NCBI RefSeq assembly: GCF_945956895.1
Contig: NZ_CAMFJF010000004.1
Location: forward strand, 62,001 to 126,000
From: an uncultured Allobosea sp.
Lineage (GTDB): Bacteria; Pseudomonadota; Alphaproteobacteria; Rhizobiales; Beijerinckiaceae
Direction of reading: 5' to 3'
DNA length: 64,000 nt
The position numbers and the translations under genes were made by a program. Each line of letters starts with the position of its first letter. Within the stretch, counting starts at the first letter, position 1. The notes beneath the pieces are model-generated. The model did not search any database and was not told the origin of the DNA. It saw only the letters and a program-made list of their open reading frames with translations. Shown here piece by piece: positions 1 to 8,287 of this stretch.

Positions 1-70
1 CAACCGGCGATACGCCGCGGTGTGCGGCGACACGCGCCAGGAGCGGAGCGATCTGGTCGGATTGACTGAT
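1..70 (-). CDS. possible 5' end of a truncated gene with an atypical start
   Basis: The left edge of the window, read on the minus strand, shows a perfect AGGAGG (complement of 77-82) five bases before an ATC codon (complement of 68-70). From there an open frame (ISQSDQIAPLLARVAAHRG...) runs off the window. No ATG, GTG or TTG occurs in this frame between the ridA stop and the edge. The gene, if real, either uses a rare ATC start or starts beyond the window. It would be co-transcribed behind ridA. Product unknown. The 'AAHRG' string resembles the N-terminal motif of glycerophosphodiester phosphodiesterases, but this is too little to name it. Confidence 0.22.
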   Translation of the reverse strand, partial: MSQSDQIAPLLARVAAHRGVSPV

Positions 71-149
71 GGCTGCCTCCTGCTCCGGGGTCGGGGTGAT
101 TGTCGGGGTCGCCGCGCGCCCGCATAGGCGCGCGGCGACCGAAATCGGC

Positions 150-500
150 TTACTTCGCGGCGATGACCGCGATTTCGACCGTGAACTGCGGCGCGGCCAG
201 CTTGGCCTCGACCGTGGCGCGGCCCGGCGTGGCCCCAGTGACGACCCACTTGTCCCAGACGGCATTCATCTCGGCGAAGGTCGACATGTCGGAGAGCCAG
301 ATGTTGACCATCAGCAGCTTGGTCTTGTCGGTGCCGGCCTCGGCCAGGAGGCCGTCGATGATGCCGAGGATATCGGCGGTCTGCTCGCCGACGCTCTTGC
401 CGGCAGCCTTGTCCGCGACCTGGCCGGCCAGATAGACGGTGCTGCCGTGCACGACGGCCTTGGACATGCGCGGGCCGACGCCGATACGCTGAATGCTCAT
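150..500 (-). CDS. ridA: RidA family protein (YjgF/YER057c/UK114)
   Basis: A 116-aa protein of the usual RidA length. The family hydrolyses reactive enamine/imine intermediates made by PLP enzymes. The conserved arginine that binds the substrate carboxylate is present at about residue 94 (ATPGRATVE), followed by the conserved FTVEI strand (Glu109). The start is the ATG at 500, preceded by AAGGAG eight bases upstream on the minus strand. A longer frame reaching 656 lacks such a site. It precedes a possible gene at the window edge. Subfamily and exact substrate cannot be told from sequence alone. Confidence 0.9.
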   Translation of the reverse strand: MSIQRIGVGPRMSKAVVHGSTVYLAGQVADKAAGKSVGEQTADILGIIDGLLAEAGTDKTKLLMVNIWLSDMSTFAEMNAVWDKWVVTGATPGRATVEAKLAAPQFTVEIAVIAAK

Positions 501-618
501 AATCTGATCTCCTTGAACGGACGCTTCGCTGGTAGCCCGGCCCGGCCAGTTTCGCAAATGGTATGCGTCTGACGTAAGGGCAGTATCCGCGGGAAGGCGT
601 AGGATAAGGCCGAAATGG

Positions 619-1065
619 TCAGGCGAAGCTGGCCCAGCCCGCCCAGAGCGCCGCATAGCGCCCGGCCTTGCCGATCAGGACGAGCAGGGTGAAACGCCAG
701 AACGGATAGTTCAGCGTTCCCGCCGCGAAGGTCAGCGGATCGCCGACGATCGGCAGCCAGGCCAGCAGCAGCGATGGCCAGCCGAAGCGGGCGAACAGAC
801 CCTGCGCCTGGGCGAAGCGCTTCGGGTCGGGCCGCAGGCGGGCCGGCAGCCGGTCGACGCCATGGCGCGCGATCATCAGGCCGAGCCACCAGTTGAGGAT
901 CGAGCCGGCCGTGTTCGCCAGGCTCGCGGTCAGGAACAGCGCGAGCGGGTCGACACTCTTCGCCGCGAGCAGCCCGACGAAGACCGCTTCCGACTGCGCC
1001 GGCAGCAGCGTCGCGGCGACGAAAGCCGCGCTCGCCATGCCGGCAAGCGACCAGAAGGCTTCCAT
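619..1065 (-). CDS. yqaA: YqaA family membrane protein (SNARE-associated/DedA-like)
   Basis: A 148-aa hydrophobic protein with about four membrane segments and the family core 'LPAQSEAVFVGLLAAKS' followed by 'GSILNWWLGLMIARHG'. It also has a C-terminal 'GWPSLLLAWLPIVGDPLTFAAG' like the YqaA/DedA (VTT) fold. Members are inner-membrane proteins proposed to act in lipid or ion homeostasis. The precise role here is unknown. It lies downstream of coaA on the same strand, separated by a degenerate palindromic repeat (1081-1179). Confidence 0.82.
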   Translation of the reverse strand: MEAFWSLAGMASAAFVAATLLPAQSEAVFVGLLAAKSVDPLALFLTASLANTAGSILNWWLGLMIARHGVDRLPARLRPDPKRFAQAQGLFARFGWPSLLLAWLPIVGDPLTFAAGTLNYPFWRFTLLVLIGKAGRYAALWAGWASFA

Positions 1066-1080
1066 CAGCCCGGCCCCCCC

Positions 1081-1179
1081 GTCGTTCCGGGCAAGCGGCG
1101 AAGCCTTGCAGGTCGGGAATCCATCGGAGAGCTTGCCGCTCCGCGATGGATTCCGGCGCTTCGCTGCGGCCGGAATGAC
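1081..1179. repeat. degenerate type-A palindromic intergenic repeat
   Basis: Starts GTCGTTCCGGGC and ends GCCGGAATGACG, with ATCCATCGGAGAG and CGATGGATTCCGG facing each other inside. It is an imperfect inverted repeat of about 99 bp, related to the better conserved copies elsewhere in the window (for example 5918-6030). It lies between coaA and yqaA, both on the minus strand. Confidence 0.7.
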
Positions 1180-1206
1180 GACAATGGTTTGGGCAAGATC
1201 GAGATA

Positions 1207-2214
1207 TTACAGCCGGCGCAGCGCGACCTGCTGGATGCGATGGCTCGCGCCCTTGGTCAGGATCAGGCTGGCACGCTGGCGGGTCGGCAGGATGTTGTCC
1301 TGCAGGTTCGGCAGGTTGATGCCGGTCCAGAGCTTCTCGGCGATGGCGAGCGCCTCCTCCTCGCCGATCTCCGCATATTTGCGGAAGAACGAGCGCGGAT
1401 CGCGGAAGGCCGTCTGGCGCAGCGTCATGAAGCGGTTGACGTACCAGCGGTGCAGGTCGTTCTCGTCGGCATCGAGATAGACGGAAAAGTCGAAATAATC
1501 GGAGACGAAGGGGATGGCGGTGCCGTCCTTTGGCATCCGGTTCGGCTGCAGGACGTTGAGCCCCTCCAGGATCAGGATGTCCGGCCGCTCGACCGTCACC
1601 GTCTCGCCGGGCACGACATCGTAGACAAGGTGAGAATAGACCGGCGCGGTCACCCGCGGCTTGCCGGCCTTGACGTCCGAGAGGAAGCGCAGGATCGCTG
1701 CGCCGTCATAGCTCTCCGGGAAGCCCTTGCGCTGCATCAGCCCGCGCCGCTCCAGTTCGGCATTGGGCAGGAGGAAACCGTCGGTGGTGACGAGCTCGAC
1801 CTTCGGCGTGTTCGGCCAGCGCGAGAGCAGGGCCTTGAGCACGCGCGCCGTGGTCGACTTGCCGACCGCGACCGAACCGGCGACGCCGATGACATAGGGC
1901 ACCTTGGGCTCGGACTCGGCCATCAGGAAGCGCTGCGTTGCCTTGAACAGCCCCTGCGTCGCCGCGACATAGAGCGAGAGCAGCCGCGACAGCGGCAGGT
2001 AGATCGCCACGATCTCGTCGAGCGAGATCGGGTCGTTGATCGATTGCAGCTTGGTGAGATCGTCGACCGAGAGCGTCAGCGGCTGGTCGGCGCGCAAATG
2101 CGCCCACTCGTCGCGCGAGAACAGGCGATAGGGCGAGACGAGATCGCGTTCGGGTGGGTAGGAGATCAGGCGCTGGTCCATGACGCGGCCCGCAATCCAG
2201 GCTTCGAGGTTCAA
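1207..2214 (-). CDS. coaA: type I pantothenate kinase
   Basis: A 335-aa protein that phosphorylates pantothenate with ATP, the first step of coenzyme A synthesis. The P-loop [12 protein letters not shown] is at about residues 110-121, followed by the family's '[16 protein letters not shown]' and '[11 protein letters not shown]' blocks and 'LEGLNVLQ'. Length matches the bacterial type I family. A second ATG at codon 12 (2181) begins MDQRLISYP and is a possible alternative start. It is the last gene of the his cluster, 48 bases after hisE, an order common in Rhizobiales. Confidence 0.96.
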   Translation of the reverse strand: MNLEAWIAGRVMDQRLISYPPERDLVSPYRLFSRDEWAHLRADQPLTLSVDDLTKLQSINDPISLDEIVAIYLPLSRLLSLYVAATQGLFKATQRFLMAESEPKVPYVIGVAGSVAVGKSTTARVLKALLSRWPNTPKVELVTTDGFLLPNAELERRGLMQRKGFPESYDGAAILRFLSDVKAGKPRVTAPVYSHLVYDVVPGETVTVERPDILILEGLNVLQPNRMPKDGTAIPFVSDYFDFSVYLDADENDLHRWYVNRFMTLRQTAFRDPRSFFRKYAEIGEEEALAIAEKLWTGINLPNLQDNILPTRQRASLILTKGASHRIQQVALRRL

Positions 2215-2262
2215 GGGAGGGTCATCCTGCCGGGTCCATCCTCACGCAACTCAACCGGCTGA

Positions 2263-2583
2263 TTACCGGGGTCTGGCCGCCTTTTCCGCCAGCCCGGAGC
2301 GGGCCGTGCGGGCCTCAAGCTGGCTCAAGACGTCTTGCAATGCAACATCGCGCGCCTTGAGCACAACCAAAAGATGATAGAGCACATCGGCGCTCTCGGC
2401 GATCAGTTCGGCGCGATCGCCCTTCACGGCCGCGATGACGGCTTCAATCGCCTCCTCGCCGAATTTCTTGGCGGCGCGCTCGGGACCGGCTGCCAGCAGC
2501 TTCGCGGTCCAGGATTCCTCGGGCGAGGCGGCGGCGCGCTCGGCCACGCGGGCTTCGAGATCGGAGAGGGTGAAACCCGTCAT
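2263..2583 (-). CDS. hisE: phosphoribosyl-ATP diphosphatase
   Basis: A 106-aa stand-alone HisE that hydrolyses phosphoribosyl-ATP to phosphoribosyl-AMP, the second step of histidine synthesis. The helical MazG-like core is visible: '[26 protein letters not shown]' followed by '[17 protein letters not shown]', carrying the acidic metal-binding residues. It starts two bases after the last base of hisF, so the two are translationally linked. HisI is not in this window, so it must be encoded elsewhere. Confidence 0.96.
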   Translation of the reverse strand: MTGFTLSDLEARVAERAAASPEESWTAKLLAAGPERAAKKFGEEAIEAVIAAVKGDRAELIAESADVLYHLLVVLKARDVALQDVLSQLEARTARSGLAEKAARPR

Positions 2584-2584
2584 C

Positions 2585-3349
2585 TCAGTCCAGTCTCATC
2601 CTGAGGCCGGCTTCCGCCATATGCGCCTTGGCCTGGCCGATCGTGTAGGTGCCGAAATGGAAGATCGAGGCGGCGAGCACGGCCGAGGCATGGCCTTGCG
2701 CGACGCCGGCGACGAGATCGTCGAGATCGCCGACGCCGCCGGAGGCGATGACCGGGACCGAGACCGCGTCGGCGATCGCCCGCGTCAGGCCGAGATCGTA
2801 GCCGACCTTGGTGCCGTCGCGATCCATCGAGGTGACCAGCAATTCGCCGGCGCCGAGCGAGACGACCTCGCGCGCGAAGGCGACGGCCTCGATGCCGGTG
2901 GCGTTGCGCCCGCCATGGGTGAATATCTCCCAGCGGCCGGGGGAGACCTGCTTGGCGTCGATCGCGACGACCACGCACTGGTCACCGAACTTCTCGGCCG
3001 CTTCCTTGACGAACTGGCGGTTGGTGACGGCGGCGGTGTTGATCGCGACCTTGTCGGCCCCGGCGAGCAGCAGCGCGCGGATATCCTCGACCTTGCGCAC
3101 CCCGCCGCCGACGGTGAGCGGCATGAAGCAGGCTTCCGCCGTGCGCGTCACCACGTCGAGCAGGGTGCCGCGATTTTCCTGGCTCGCCGTGATGTCGAGG
3201 AAGCAGAGCTCGTCGGCGCCGGCGGCGTCATAGGCCTTGGCGGCCTCAACCGGATCGCCGGCATCGACGAGATCGAGAAACTTCACGCCCTTGACGACGC
3301 GGCCGTCCTTGACGTCGAGGCAGGGGATGATGCGGATCTTGAGGGTCAT
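2585..3349 (-). CDS. hisF: imidazole glycerol phosphate synthase, cyclase subunit
   Basis: A 254-aa (beta/alpha)8 barrel that uses ammonia from HisH to close the imidazole ring, giving IGP and AICAR. The two catalytic aspartates are present: Asp12 in '[11 protein letters not shown]' and about Asp131 in 'VVVAIDAK'. The phosphate-binding loops 'TVGGGVR' and 'IASGGVG' are intact. Its ATG overlaps the hisA stop (ATGA at 3346-3349), showing tight coupling. Confidence 0.97.
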   Translation of the reverse strand: MTLKIRIIPCLDVKDGRVVKGVKFLDLVDAGDPVEAAKAYDAAGADELCFLDITASQENRGTLLDVVTRTAEACFMPLTVGGGVRKVEDIRALLLAGADKVAINTAAVTNRQFVKEAAEKFGDQCVVVAIDAKQVSPGRWEIFTHGGRNATGIEAVAFAREVVSLGAGELLVTSMDRDGTKVGYDLGLTRAIADAVSVPVIASGGVGDLDDLVAGVAQGHASAVLAASIFHFGTYTIGQAKAHMAEAGLRMRLD

Positions 3350-4092
3350 GCCGCCTCTCCCGTGCCGGCTGCCGCCAGCCGCTTCAGCGCCTCGCCTGCG
3401 TCGATGCGCCCGTCATAGAGCGCCCGGCCCGTGATCGCGCCTTCGAGGATTGCGGCGTCGGCTGCGCAGAGGCGTTCGATATCGGCCATCGAGGCCAACC
3501 CGCCCGAGGCGATCACCGGGATCGACACGGCCTGCGCCAGCGCGATCGTGCCCTCCCAGTTGATGCCCTCCAGCATGCCGTCGCGGGCGATGTCGGTGTA
3601 GATGATCGCGGCGACGCCGGCATCTTCGAAACGCTTGCCGAGATCGGCAGCCGCCAGCGAGGAGGTCTCGGCCCAGCCTTCAACGGCCACGAAGCCGTCG
3701 CGCGCGTCGATGCCGACCGCGACCTGCCCCGGAAATTCCTTCGCCGCCTCGCGCACGAAGCCGGGATCGCGCACCGCCGCCGTGCCGATGATGACGCGTC
3801 GGACGCCCTTCTCGAGCCAGCCGGCGACCGTCTTCATGTCGCGGATGCCGCCGCCGAGTTGCACCGGAAACGCCACGCGCTTCAGGATCGCCTCGACCGC
3901 GGCCGCGTTCATCGGCTTGCCGGCGAAGGCGCCGTCGAGATCGACGACATGCAGCCACTGGAAGCCTTGGCGCTCGAAAGCGGCGGCCTGCGCGGCCGGG
4001 TCGTCGTTGAAGACCGTGGCCTGCGCCATGTCGCCCTGCTTCAGCCGGACGCAGCGGCCTTCCTTCAGGTCGATCGCGGGAAAGAGAATCAT
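3346..4092 (-). CDS. hisA: phosphoribosylformimino-AICAR ribotide isomerase (ProFAR isomerase)
   Basis: A 248-aa (beta/alpha)8 barrel catalysing the Amadori isomerisation of ProFAR to PRFAR. The start [15 protein letters not shown] carries catalytic Asp8, and the second catalytic Asp is at about 129 ([10 protein letters not shown]). 'QLGGGIR' and 'IASGGL' phosphate loops are present. The ATG at 4092 overlaps the hisH stop by four bases. Its own stop overlaps the hisF start the same way. A longer upstream frame exists but lies inside hisH. Confidence 0.97.
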   Translation of the reverse strand: MILFPAIDLKEGRCVRLKQGDMAQATVFNDDPAAQAAAFERQGFQWLHVVDLDGAFAGKPMNAAAVEAILKRVAFPVQLGGGIRDMKTVAGWLEKGVRRVIIGTAAVRDPGFVREAAKEFPGQVAVGIDARDGFVAVEGWAETSSLAAADLGKRFEDAGVAAIIYTDIARDGMLEGINWEGTIALAQAVSIPVIASGGLASMADIERLCAADAAILEGAITGRALYDGRIDAGEALKRLAAAGTGEAA

Positions 4093-4745
4093 GGTGCCCA
4101 GCTCAGGAAATTCGTGATGAGCTTCAGCCCCAGCTTCTGGCTCTTCTCGGGGTGGAACTGCGTGCCCGCGACATTGCCATGGGCAACCATCGCGGTCACC
4201 GGCCCGCCATGGTCGGTGAGGGCCAGTACATCCTGCGGGCGCGCAGCCGCCAGCGCATAGGAATGGACGAAATAGGCATGCAGCCCCTGCGGGCCGGTCT
4301 CGATGCCGTCGAGCAGGGGGTGCTCGTCCTGCTTGTGCAGGGTGTTCCAGCCCATATGCGGGATCTTGAGGGCGTCGTCCGTCGGCTTGATCAGCGTGAC
4401 GTCGCCCGGAATCCAGCCGAGCCCCTGCGTGACCGTATATTCCAGTCCGCGTGAGGCGAGCAGCTGCATGCCGACGCAGATCCCGAGGAAGGGCCGGCCC
4501 TTGCCCCGCACCACCTCTTCCAGCGTCTCGACCATGCCGGGGACGGCATCGAGCCCGCGCCGGCAATCGGCGAAGGCGCCGACGCCGGGCAGCACGATCC
4601 GGTCGGCCGCGCGCACGATCTCGGTGTCGCTGGTGACGTGGATGGTCGAGGGAATGCCGGCTTCCGCCGCCGCCCGCTCGAAGGCTTTCGCGGCCGAGTG
4701 CAGGTTGCCCGAGCCGTAATCGATGATCGCGACATTCTGGCTCAT
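4089..4745 (-). CDS. hisH: imidazole glycerol phosphate synthase, glutamine amidotransferase subunit
   Basis: A 218-aa class I glutamine amidotransferase that feeds ammonia to HisF. The catalytic triad is Cys90 (FLGICVGMQ), His198 and Glu200 (GTQFHPEKS). It begins [14 protein letters not shown], the usual family start, at the ATG at 4745. That ATG overlaps the stop of the DUF2628 gene (4742-4745), and its stop overlaps the hisA start, making an unbroken coupled chain. Confidence 0.97.
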   Translation of the reverse strand: MSQNVAIIDYGSGNLHSAAKAFERAAAEAGIPSTIHVTSDTEIVRAADRIVLPGVGAFADCRRGLDAVPGMVETLEEVVRGKGRPFLGICVGMQLLASRGLEYTVTQGLGWIPGDVTLIKPTDDALKIPHMGWNTLHKQDEHPLLDGIETGPQGLHAYFVHSYALAAARPQDVLALTDHGGPVTAMVAHGNVAGTQFHPEKSQKLGLKLITNFLSWAP

Positions 4746-5227
4746 CGTCCGCGGGCCTCCGGAAACAGGCCGATGATCGGCAACGGGCCGCTCGGCCGCG
4801 CAGCGACCGCAGCCGGAGCCGCTTCGACGCGCGGCAGCGCGGCCTCGCCGGCGAGTGCCCGCTCGAAATAGCGGCGCTCGGCCTCGGCCAGCGTGCGGGC
4901 CTCGACGACATCCGCAAGCCGCCAGCCCTGGCGGGCGAGCTTGCGGACGACAAGGTTGTTGCCCTCGACGCCGAGGAACAGGGCGATCGCCCAATAGATC
5001 AGCGTGAGCGCGCTGGCATGCAGGCCGAAGCGGCTGTTCAGCCAGATCAGCACGCCCCAGAGGAGAGCGAAGACGAGCGTCGCCAGCCAGAGCCGCTTGC
5101 CCAGCAGCCAGAGGCCGGAGAGCAGGAAGGCGCCCCAGGCGAAATGCTCGGGGATCAGCCGCGCCTGTTCGATTTCCTCGCGCCGGTCGCCTTCGGGCGG
5201 CGGCGTCATGACGGTGTAGAATGCCAT
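4742..5227 (-). CDS. DUF2628 domain membrane protein
   Basis: A 161-aa protein beginning [14 protein letters not shown], followed by about three membrane segments ([50 protein letters not shown]) and a soluble Ala/Pro-rich tail. This matches the DUF2628 architecture seen inside his operons of Rhizobiales. No biochemical function is known to me. It sits between hisB (10 bases from its stop) and hisH (4-base stop-start overlap), so it is surely translated with the histidine enzymes. Why is unclear. Confidence 0.85.
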   Translation of the reverse strand: MAFYTVMTPPPEGDRREEIEQARLIPEHFAWGAFLLSGLWLLGKRLWLATLVFALLWGVLIWLNSRFGLHASALTLIYWAIALFLGVEGNNLVVRKLARQGWRLADVVEARTLAEAERRYFERALAGEAALPRVEAAPAAVAARPSGPLPIIGLFPEARGR

Positions 5228-5236
5228 CGAGACCTC

Positions 5237-5824
5237 CTACAAGGCGCCCTTGGTCGAGGGAATGCGGTCGCCCTCGCGCGGATCGACATCGAGCGCCTGC
5301 CGCAGCGCCCGCGCCAGCCCCTTGAAGCAGCTTTCGGCGATGTGGTGGGCGTTGTCGCCATAGAGCGTCTCGACATGCAGCGTGATGCCGGCATTGATCG
5401 CGAAGGCCTGGAAGAACTCGCGCACCAGCTCGGTATCGAAGGTGCCGATCTTCTGCGCCTTGAATTCGGTGCGGAAGACCAGGAACGGCCGGCCGGAGAC
5501 GTCGACGGCGACGCGGGTCAGCGTCTCGTCCATCGGCAGGTGAACGTCGGCATAGCGCCGGATGCCCTTCTTCGAGCCGAGAGCCTGCTTCAGGGCCTCG
5601 CCCATGGCGATGCCGGCATCCTCGACCGAATGGTGGTCGTCGATATGGGTGTCGCCCTTCACCTTGACCGTGAGATCGATCAGCGAATGGCGGGCGAAGA
5701 GGTCGAGCATATGGTCGAAGAAGCCGACGCCGGTGGCGATCTCGGCCTTGCCGGTGCCGTCGATCAGGAGCGAGACCGCGATATCGGTCTCGTTTGTGCG
5801 GCGCTTCACTTCGCCCGAACGCAT
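5237..5824 (-). CDS. hisB: imidazoleglycerol-phosphate dehydratase
   Basis: A 195-aa monofunctional dehydratase converting IGP to imidazole acetol phosphate. The paired metal-binding histidine motifs are present: '[16 protein letters not shown]' and '[14 protein letters not shown]' in the first half, and '[16 protein letters not shown]' in the second. No HisB phosphatase domain is fused. It is the first gene of the minus-strand his chain hisB-DUF2628-hisH-hisA-hisF-hisE-coaA. The promoter must lie in 5825-6056, which also holds a palindromic repeat. Confidence 0.97.
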   Translation of the reverse strand: MRSGEVKRRTNETDIAVSLLIDGTGKAEIATGVGFFDHMLDLFARHSLIDLTVKVKGDTHIDDHHSVEDAGIAMGEALKQALGSKKGIRRYADVHLPMDETLTRVAVDVSGRPFLVFRTEFKAQKIGTFDTELVREFFQAFAINAGITLHVETLYGDNAHHIAESCFKGLARALRQALDVDPREGDRIPSTKGAL

Positions 5825-5917
5825 GCTGGCCTCTCAAGCCTTTAGCGGGAAACGGCCCCGCTTTAGCAGGGGCTGGCGGCGATGGCCACTGGCCGAGCGT
5901 ACTCGCGAACCTCCGTT

Positions 5918-6030
5918 GTCATCCCGGACAAGCCGCGAAGCGGCGCCGATCCGGGATCCATGCCTGAACCCCTACCGGAAGCGCTCCGGAATGGATCCCG
6001 GGTCTACGCTTCGCTTCGCCCGGGATGACG
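5918..6030. repeat. type-A palindromic intergenic repeat
   Basis: An imperfect inverted repeat of about 113 bp with GTCATCCCGG at one end and CCGGGATGAC at the other. Internal paired blocks are GATCCGGGATCCATGCC and TGGATCCCGGGT. It lies between metZ and hisB, both on the minus strand. It is one of nine type-A copies in the window. Confidence 0.85.
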
Positions 6031-6056
6031 GTGGAGGTTCTGTGCGAGGGAGGTGA

Positions 6057-7253
6057 TCAAACCTTCGCCAGTGCCTGCTCCAGATCGGCGATCAGGTCGT
6101 CAGGGTGCTCCAGTCCGATCGAGAGGCGGATCAGCCCGTCGCTGACACCCATCGCCGCGCGCACCTCCGGCGTGAAGCGCTGATGCGTCGTCGTCGCCGG
6201 GTGGACGATCAGGCTCTTGGCGTCGCCGAGATTGTTCGAGATGCGGATCAGCTTGCAGGCGTCGAGCAGGCGATAGGCGCCTTCCTTGCCGCCGGGCACC
6301 TCGAAGGCGATCATGGTCGAGGGGCCGCTCATCTGGCGCTTGATGATCTCGGCCTGCGGATGGTTCTTGTGGCCGGGGAAGATCACCTTGGTCGGCTTGC
6401 TCTGCGCCGCCAGCCAGTCGGCGACCGCCGTGGCGTTCTGCGCCTGCTTGGCGACGCGCAAAGGCAGCGTCTCCAGCGCCTTCAGCATCACCCAGGCGTT
6501 GAAGGGCGAGAGGATCGGCCCGGTCTGGCGCAGGTAGTTCTGGATATCGGCCTCGATCACCTCTTTCGAGCCGAGGATCAGCCCGCCGAGGCAGCGGCCC
6601 TGGCCGTCGATATGCTTGGTCGCGGAATAGACCACGAGATCGGCGCCGAGCTCGAGCGGGCGCTGGTAGAGCGGCGTGGCGAAGACATTGTCGACGACCA
6701 GCTTGGCGCCGGCTTCCTTCGCGATCTTGGCGATGGCCGCGATATCCAGCACTTCAAGCGTCGGGTTCGACGGCGATTCCAGGAAGAACAGCTTGGTATT
6801 GGGGCGCACCGCCTTGCGCCAGGCGTCGAGATCGGTGCCCTCGACCAGCGTCGTCTCGACGCCGTAGCGCGGCAGATGGTCCTCGATGATGTAGCGACAG
6901 GAACCGAACAGCGCGCTCGCCGCGACGACATGGTCGCCGGCCCGCACCGGCGCCATCATGGCGGCGGTGACCGCCGCCATGCCGGTCGCGGTCGCGCGAC
7001 AAGCCTCGGCGCCCTCGAAGGAAGCCATGCGGGCCTCCAGCATCGCGGTCGTCGGGTTGCCGAGCCGGCCGTACTGGAAGCCGGGATCGGTGTTCAGGAA
7101 GCGACCTTCGGCCTGCGCGGCATTGTCGTAGACATGGCCCTGCGTCAGGTAGAGCGCCTCGGACGTCTCGCCGAACTGCGAGCGCAGGATGCCGTCATGG
7201 ACGAGGCGGGTCTCGGGGTGCAGCTTGGCTGCGGCGTTGTCCGGTGACGACAT
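6057..7253 (-). CDS. metZ: O-succinylhomoserine sulfhydrylase
   Basis: A 398-aa PLP enzyme of the Cys/Met metabolism family. It most likely makes homocysteine from O-succinylhomoserine and sulfide. The PLP lysine is Lys213 (VVYSATKHIDGQG), with the cofactor motif 'YGRLGNPT' near residue 61 and 'VVDNVFATP' at about 187. The sequence type (ETRLVHDGILRSQFGETSEALYLT) is that of alphaproteobacterial MetZ. MetY/MetB activity cannot be formally excluded. The leader upstream contains inverted repeats (see 7265-7326). Confidence 0.92.
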   Translation of the reverse strand: MSSPDNAAAKLHPETRLVHDGILRSQFGETSEALYLTQGHVYDNAAQAEGRFLNTDPGFQYGRLGNPTTAMLEARMASFEGAEACRATATGMAAVTAAMMAPVRAGDHVVAASALFGSCRYIIEDHLPRYGVETTLVEGTDLDAWRKAVRPNTKLFFLESPSNPTLEVLDIAAIAKIAKEAGAKLVVDNVFATPLYQRPLELGADLVVYSATKHIDGQGRCLGGLILGSKEVIEADIQNYLRQTGPILSPFNAWVMLKALETLPLRVAKQAQNATAVADWLAAQSKPTKVIFPGHKNHPQAEIIKRQMSGPSTMIAFEVPGGKEGAYRLLDACKLIRISNNLGDAKSLIVHPATTTHQRFTPEVRAAMGVSDGLIRLSIGLEHPDDLIADLEQALAKV

Positions 7254-7264
7254 GGAACTCTCGA

Positions 7265-7326
7265 TCCGTTCTTTATAACGGACAGGAGCAGTATCAGCTC
7301 CCAGGGAGTTCGTAAAGAAGAACGGA
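7265..7326 (-). promoter_or_regulatory. metZ leader with nested inverted repeats
   Basis: On the minus strand an 8-base arm CCGTTCTT pairs with AAGAACGG near the metZ start. The arms enclose a smaller hairpin GGAGC-TGATACT-GCTCC. A -35-like TTTACG lies 17 bases before TACTGC in the same stretch, so the element could instead be a promoter with an operator. Rhizobial metZ and metA genes often carry SAM-II riboswitches, but I do not see a match to that consensus here. Confidence 0.4.
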
Positions 7327-7348
7327 ATTTCCTTTTTTAGGGAACCTG

Positions 7349-7374
7349 AGCGGGAGGAAACGCCTCCTGCTCAG
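7349..7374 (-). terminator. hairpin at the 3' end of the pyrimidine 5'-nucleotidase gene
   Basis: Read on the minus strand, CCTGAGC pairs with GCTCAGG and AGGAGG with CCTCC around a short loop. The left arm overlaps the stop codon of the upstream gene. The run of T expected of a classic intrinsic terminator is short, so it may be a 3'-end stabiliser or a weak terminator separating this gene from metZ. Confidence 0.45.
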
Positions 7375-8111
7375 GCCTGCCGTCCGCCGGGACGCCCGAG
7401 CGGTTTGAGGAAGCTGGTGAGGTCGGCGGTGACGTGGTGGACATGGCCCGCCTCGATCGCGACCTGTTCCCAGGCCTCGCGGAAGGGGTCGGGCGTCTGC
7501 GGCACGATCAGCACGGTCTTCATGCCGAGGTCGCTCGGCACGATCAGGTTCTTCTCGATATCCTCGAACATCGCCGCCCGGCCGGGATCGACCGCGTGCT
7601 TGGCCAGGAAATTCTCATAGGTCGCGCGCTCGGGCTTCGGCAGGAACCCGGCATGGACGATGTCGAAGATATCCTCGAACTGGTCGAGGATGCCGAGCTT
7701 GCCGGCGACGTTCCTGGCATGGCCGACCGAGCCGTTGGTCAGGATCAGCTTGCGGCCGGGCAAGGCCGCGAGCGCCGCGCCGAGCTCCGGATTGGGTTCC
7801 AGAAACGTCAGATCGATGTCATGGGCGAAATCGAGGAACTGATCGGGATCGATCCGGTGCTCCTCCATCAGCCCCTTCAGCGTCGTGCCGTAGCGGTGAT
7901 AGTAATATTGCCGCAGCGCATGAGAGGACAGGCCGTCGAGCCCGAACAATTCCTGCAGGAACAGCGTGATGCGCTCGTTGACCTGCGGCCAGACGCGGCT
8001 CTCATGCGAATACAGCGTGTTGTCGAGATCGAAGATCCAGTGGTCGACATGCGCGAAGCCTTCCGCCGTCAGGGGCGGGGTCGCGGCAGGTGTGTCTGCG
8101 AGTTTTTTCAT
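7371..8111 (-). CDS. HAD family pyrimidine 5'-nucleotidase
   Basis: A 246-aa HAD-superfamily phosphatase of the pyrimidine 5'-nucleotidase type (SSM1/YjjG-like), expected to dephosphorylate UMP/CMP or similar monophosphates. Motif I is 'WIFDLDNTLY' with nucleophile Asp28 and Asp30. Motif II is 'LTNGSVGHA', the motif III lysine is in 'KPERATYENF', and motif IV is 'MFEDIEKNL'. The ATG at 8111 (MKKLADTP) has GGAG six bases upstream. An earlier in-frame ATG at 8150 lacks this. It lies downstream of argB, separated by a type-B repeat. Confidence 0.88.
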   Translation of the reverse strand: MKKLADTPAATPPLTAEGFAHVDHWIFDLDNTLYSHESRVWPQVNERITLFLQELFGLDGLSSHALRQYYYHRYGTTLKGLMEEHRIDPDQFLDFAHDIDLTFLEPNPELGAALAALPGRKLILTNGSVGHARNVAGKLGILDQFEDIFDIVHAGFLPKPERATYENFLAKHAVDPGRAAMFEDIEKNLIVPSDLGMKTVLIVPQTPDPFREAWEQVAIEAGHVHHVTADLTSFLKPLGRPGGRQA

Positions 8112-8192
8112 AGGACTCCGTGATGTGGCGAGCCGGAGTCTGCGCCGCAAGTGCTTGGCGGGGGCTTAATCGGCAAAGCGCAACGCTCTGCC

Positions 8193-8278
8193 GTCATTGC
8201 GAGCGGAGCGAAGCAATCCAGGGGCGGCCGCGCTCTACGCCCCCTGGATTGCTTCGTCGCTGCGCTCCTCGCAATGAC
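8193..8278. repeat. type-B palindromic intergenic repeat
   Basis: A near-perfect 86-bp inverted repeat: GTCATTGCGAGCGGAGCG...AAGCAATCCAGGGG faces CCCCTGGATTGCTTCG...CGCTCCTCGCAATGAC. A second copy lies at 17078-17173. It separates argB from the nucleotidase gene on the minus strand. Confidence 0.85.
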
Positions 8279-8287
8279 GGGAGGCGA

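Noticed and set aside
862..2262. Long plus-strand open frame (466 codons) opposite coaA and the YqaA-like gene
   Set aside because: It is antisense to clearly conserved genes, rich in Arg/Asp/Gln typical of GC-rich shadow frames, and has no family motifs.
7320..7380. Possible SAM-II riboswitch upstream of metZ (CTAAAAAAGG present)
   Set aside because: The short A-run motif alone is not enough. The preceding hairpin belongs to the end of the upstream gene, and the conserved SAM-II pseudoknot bases are not seen.
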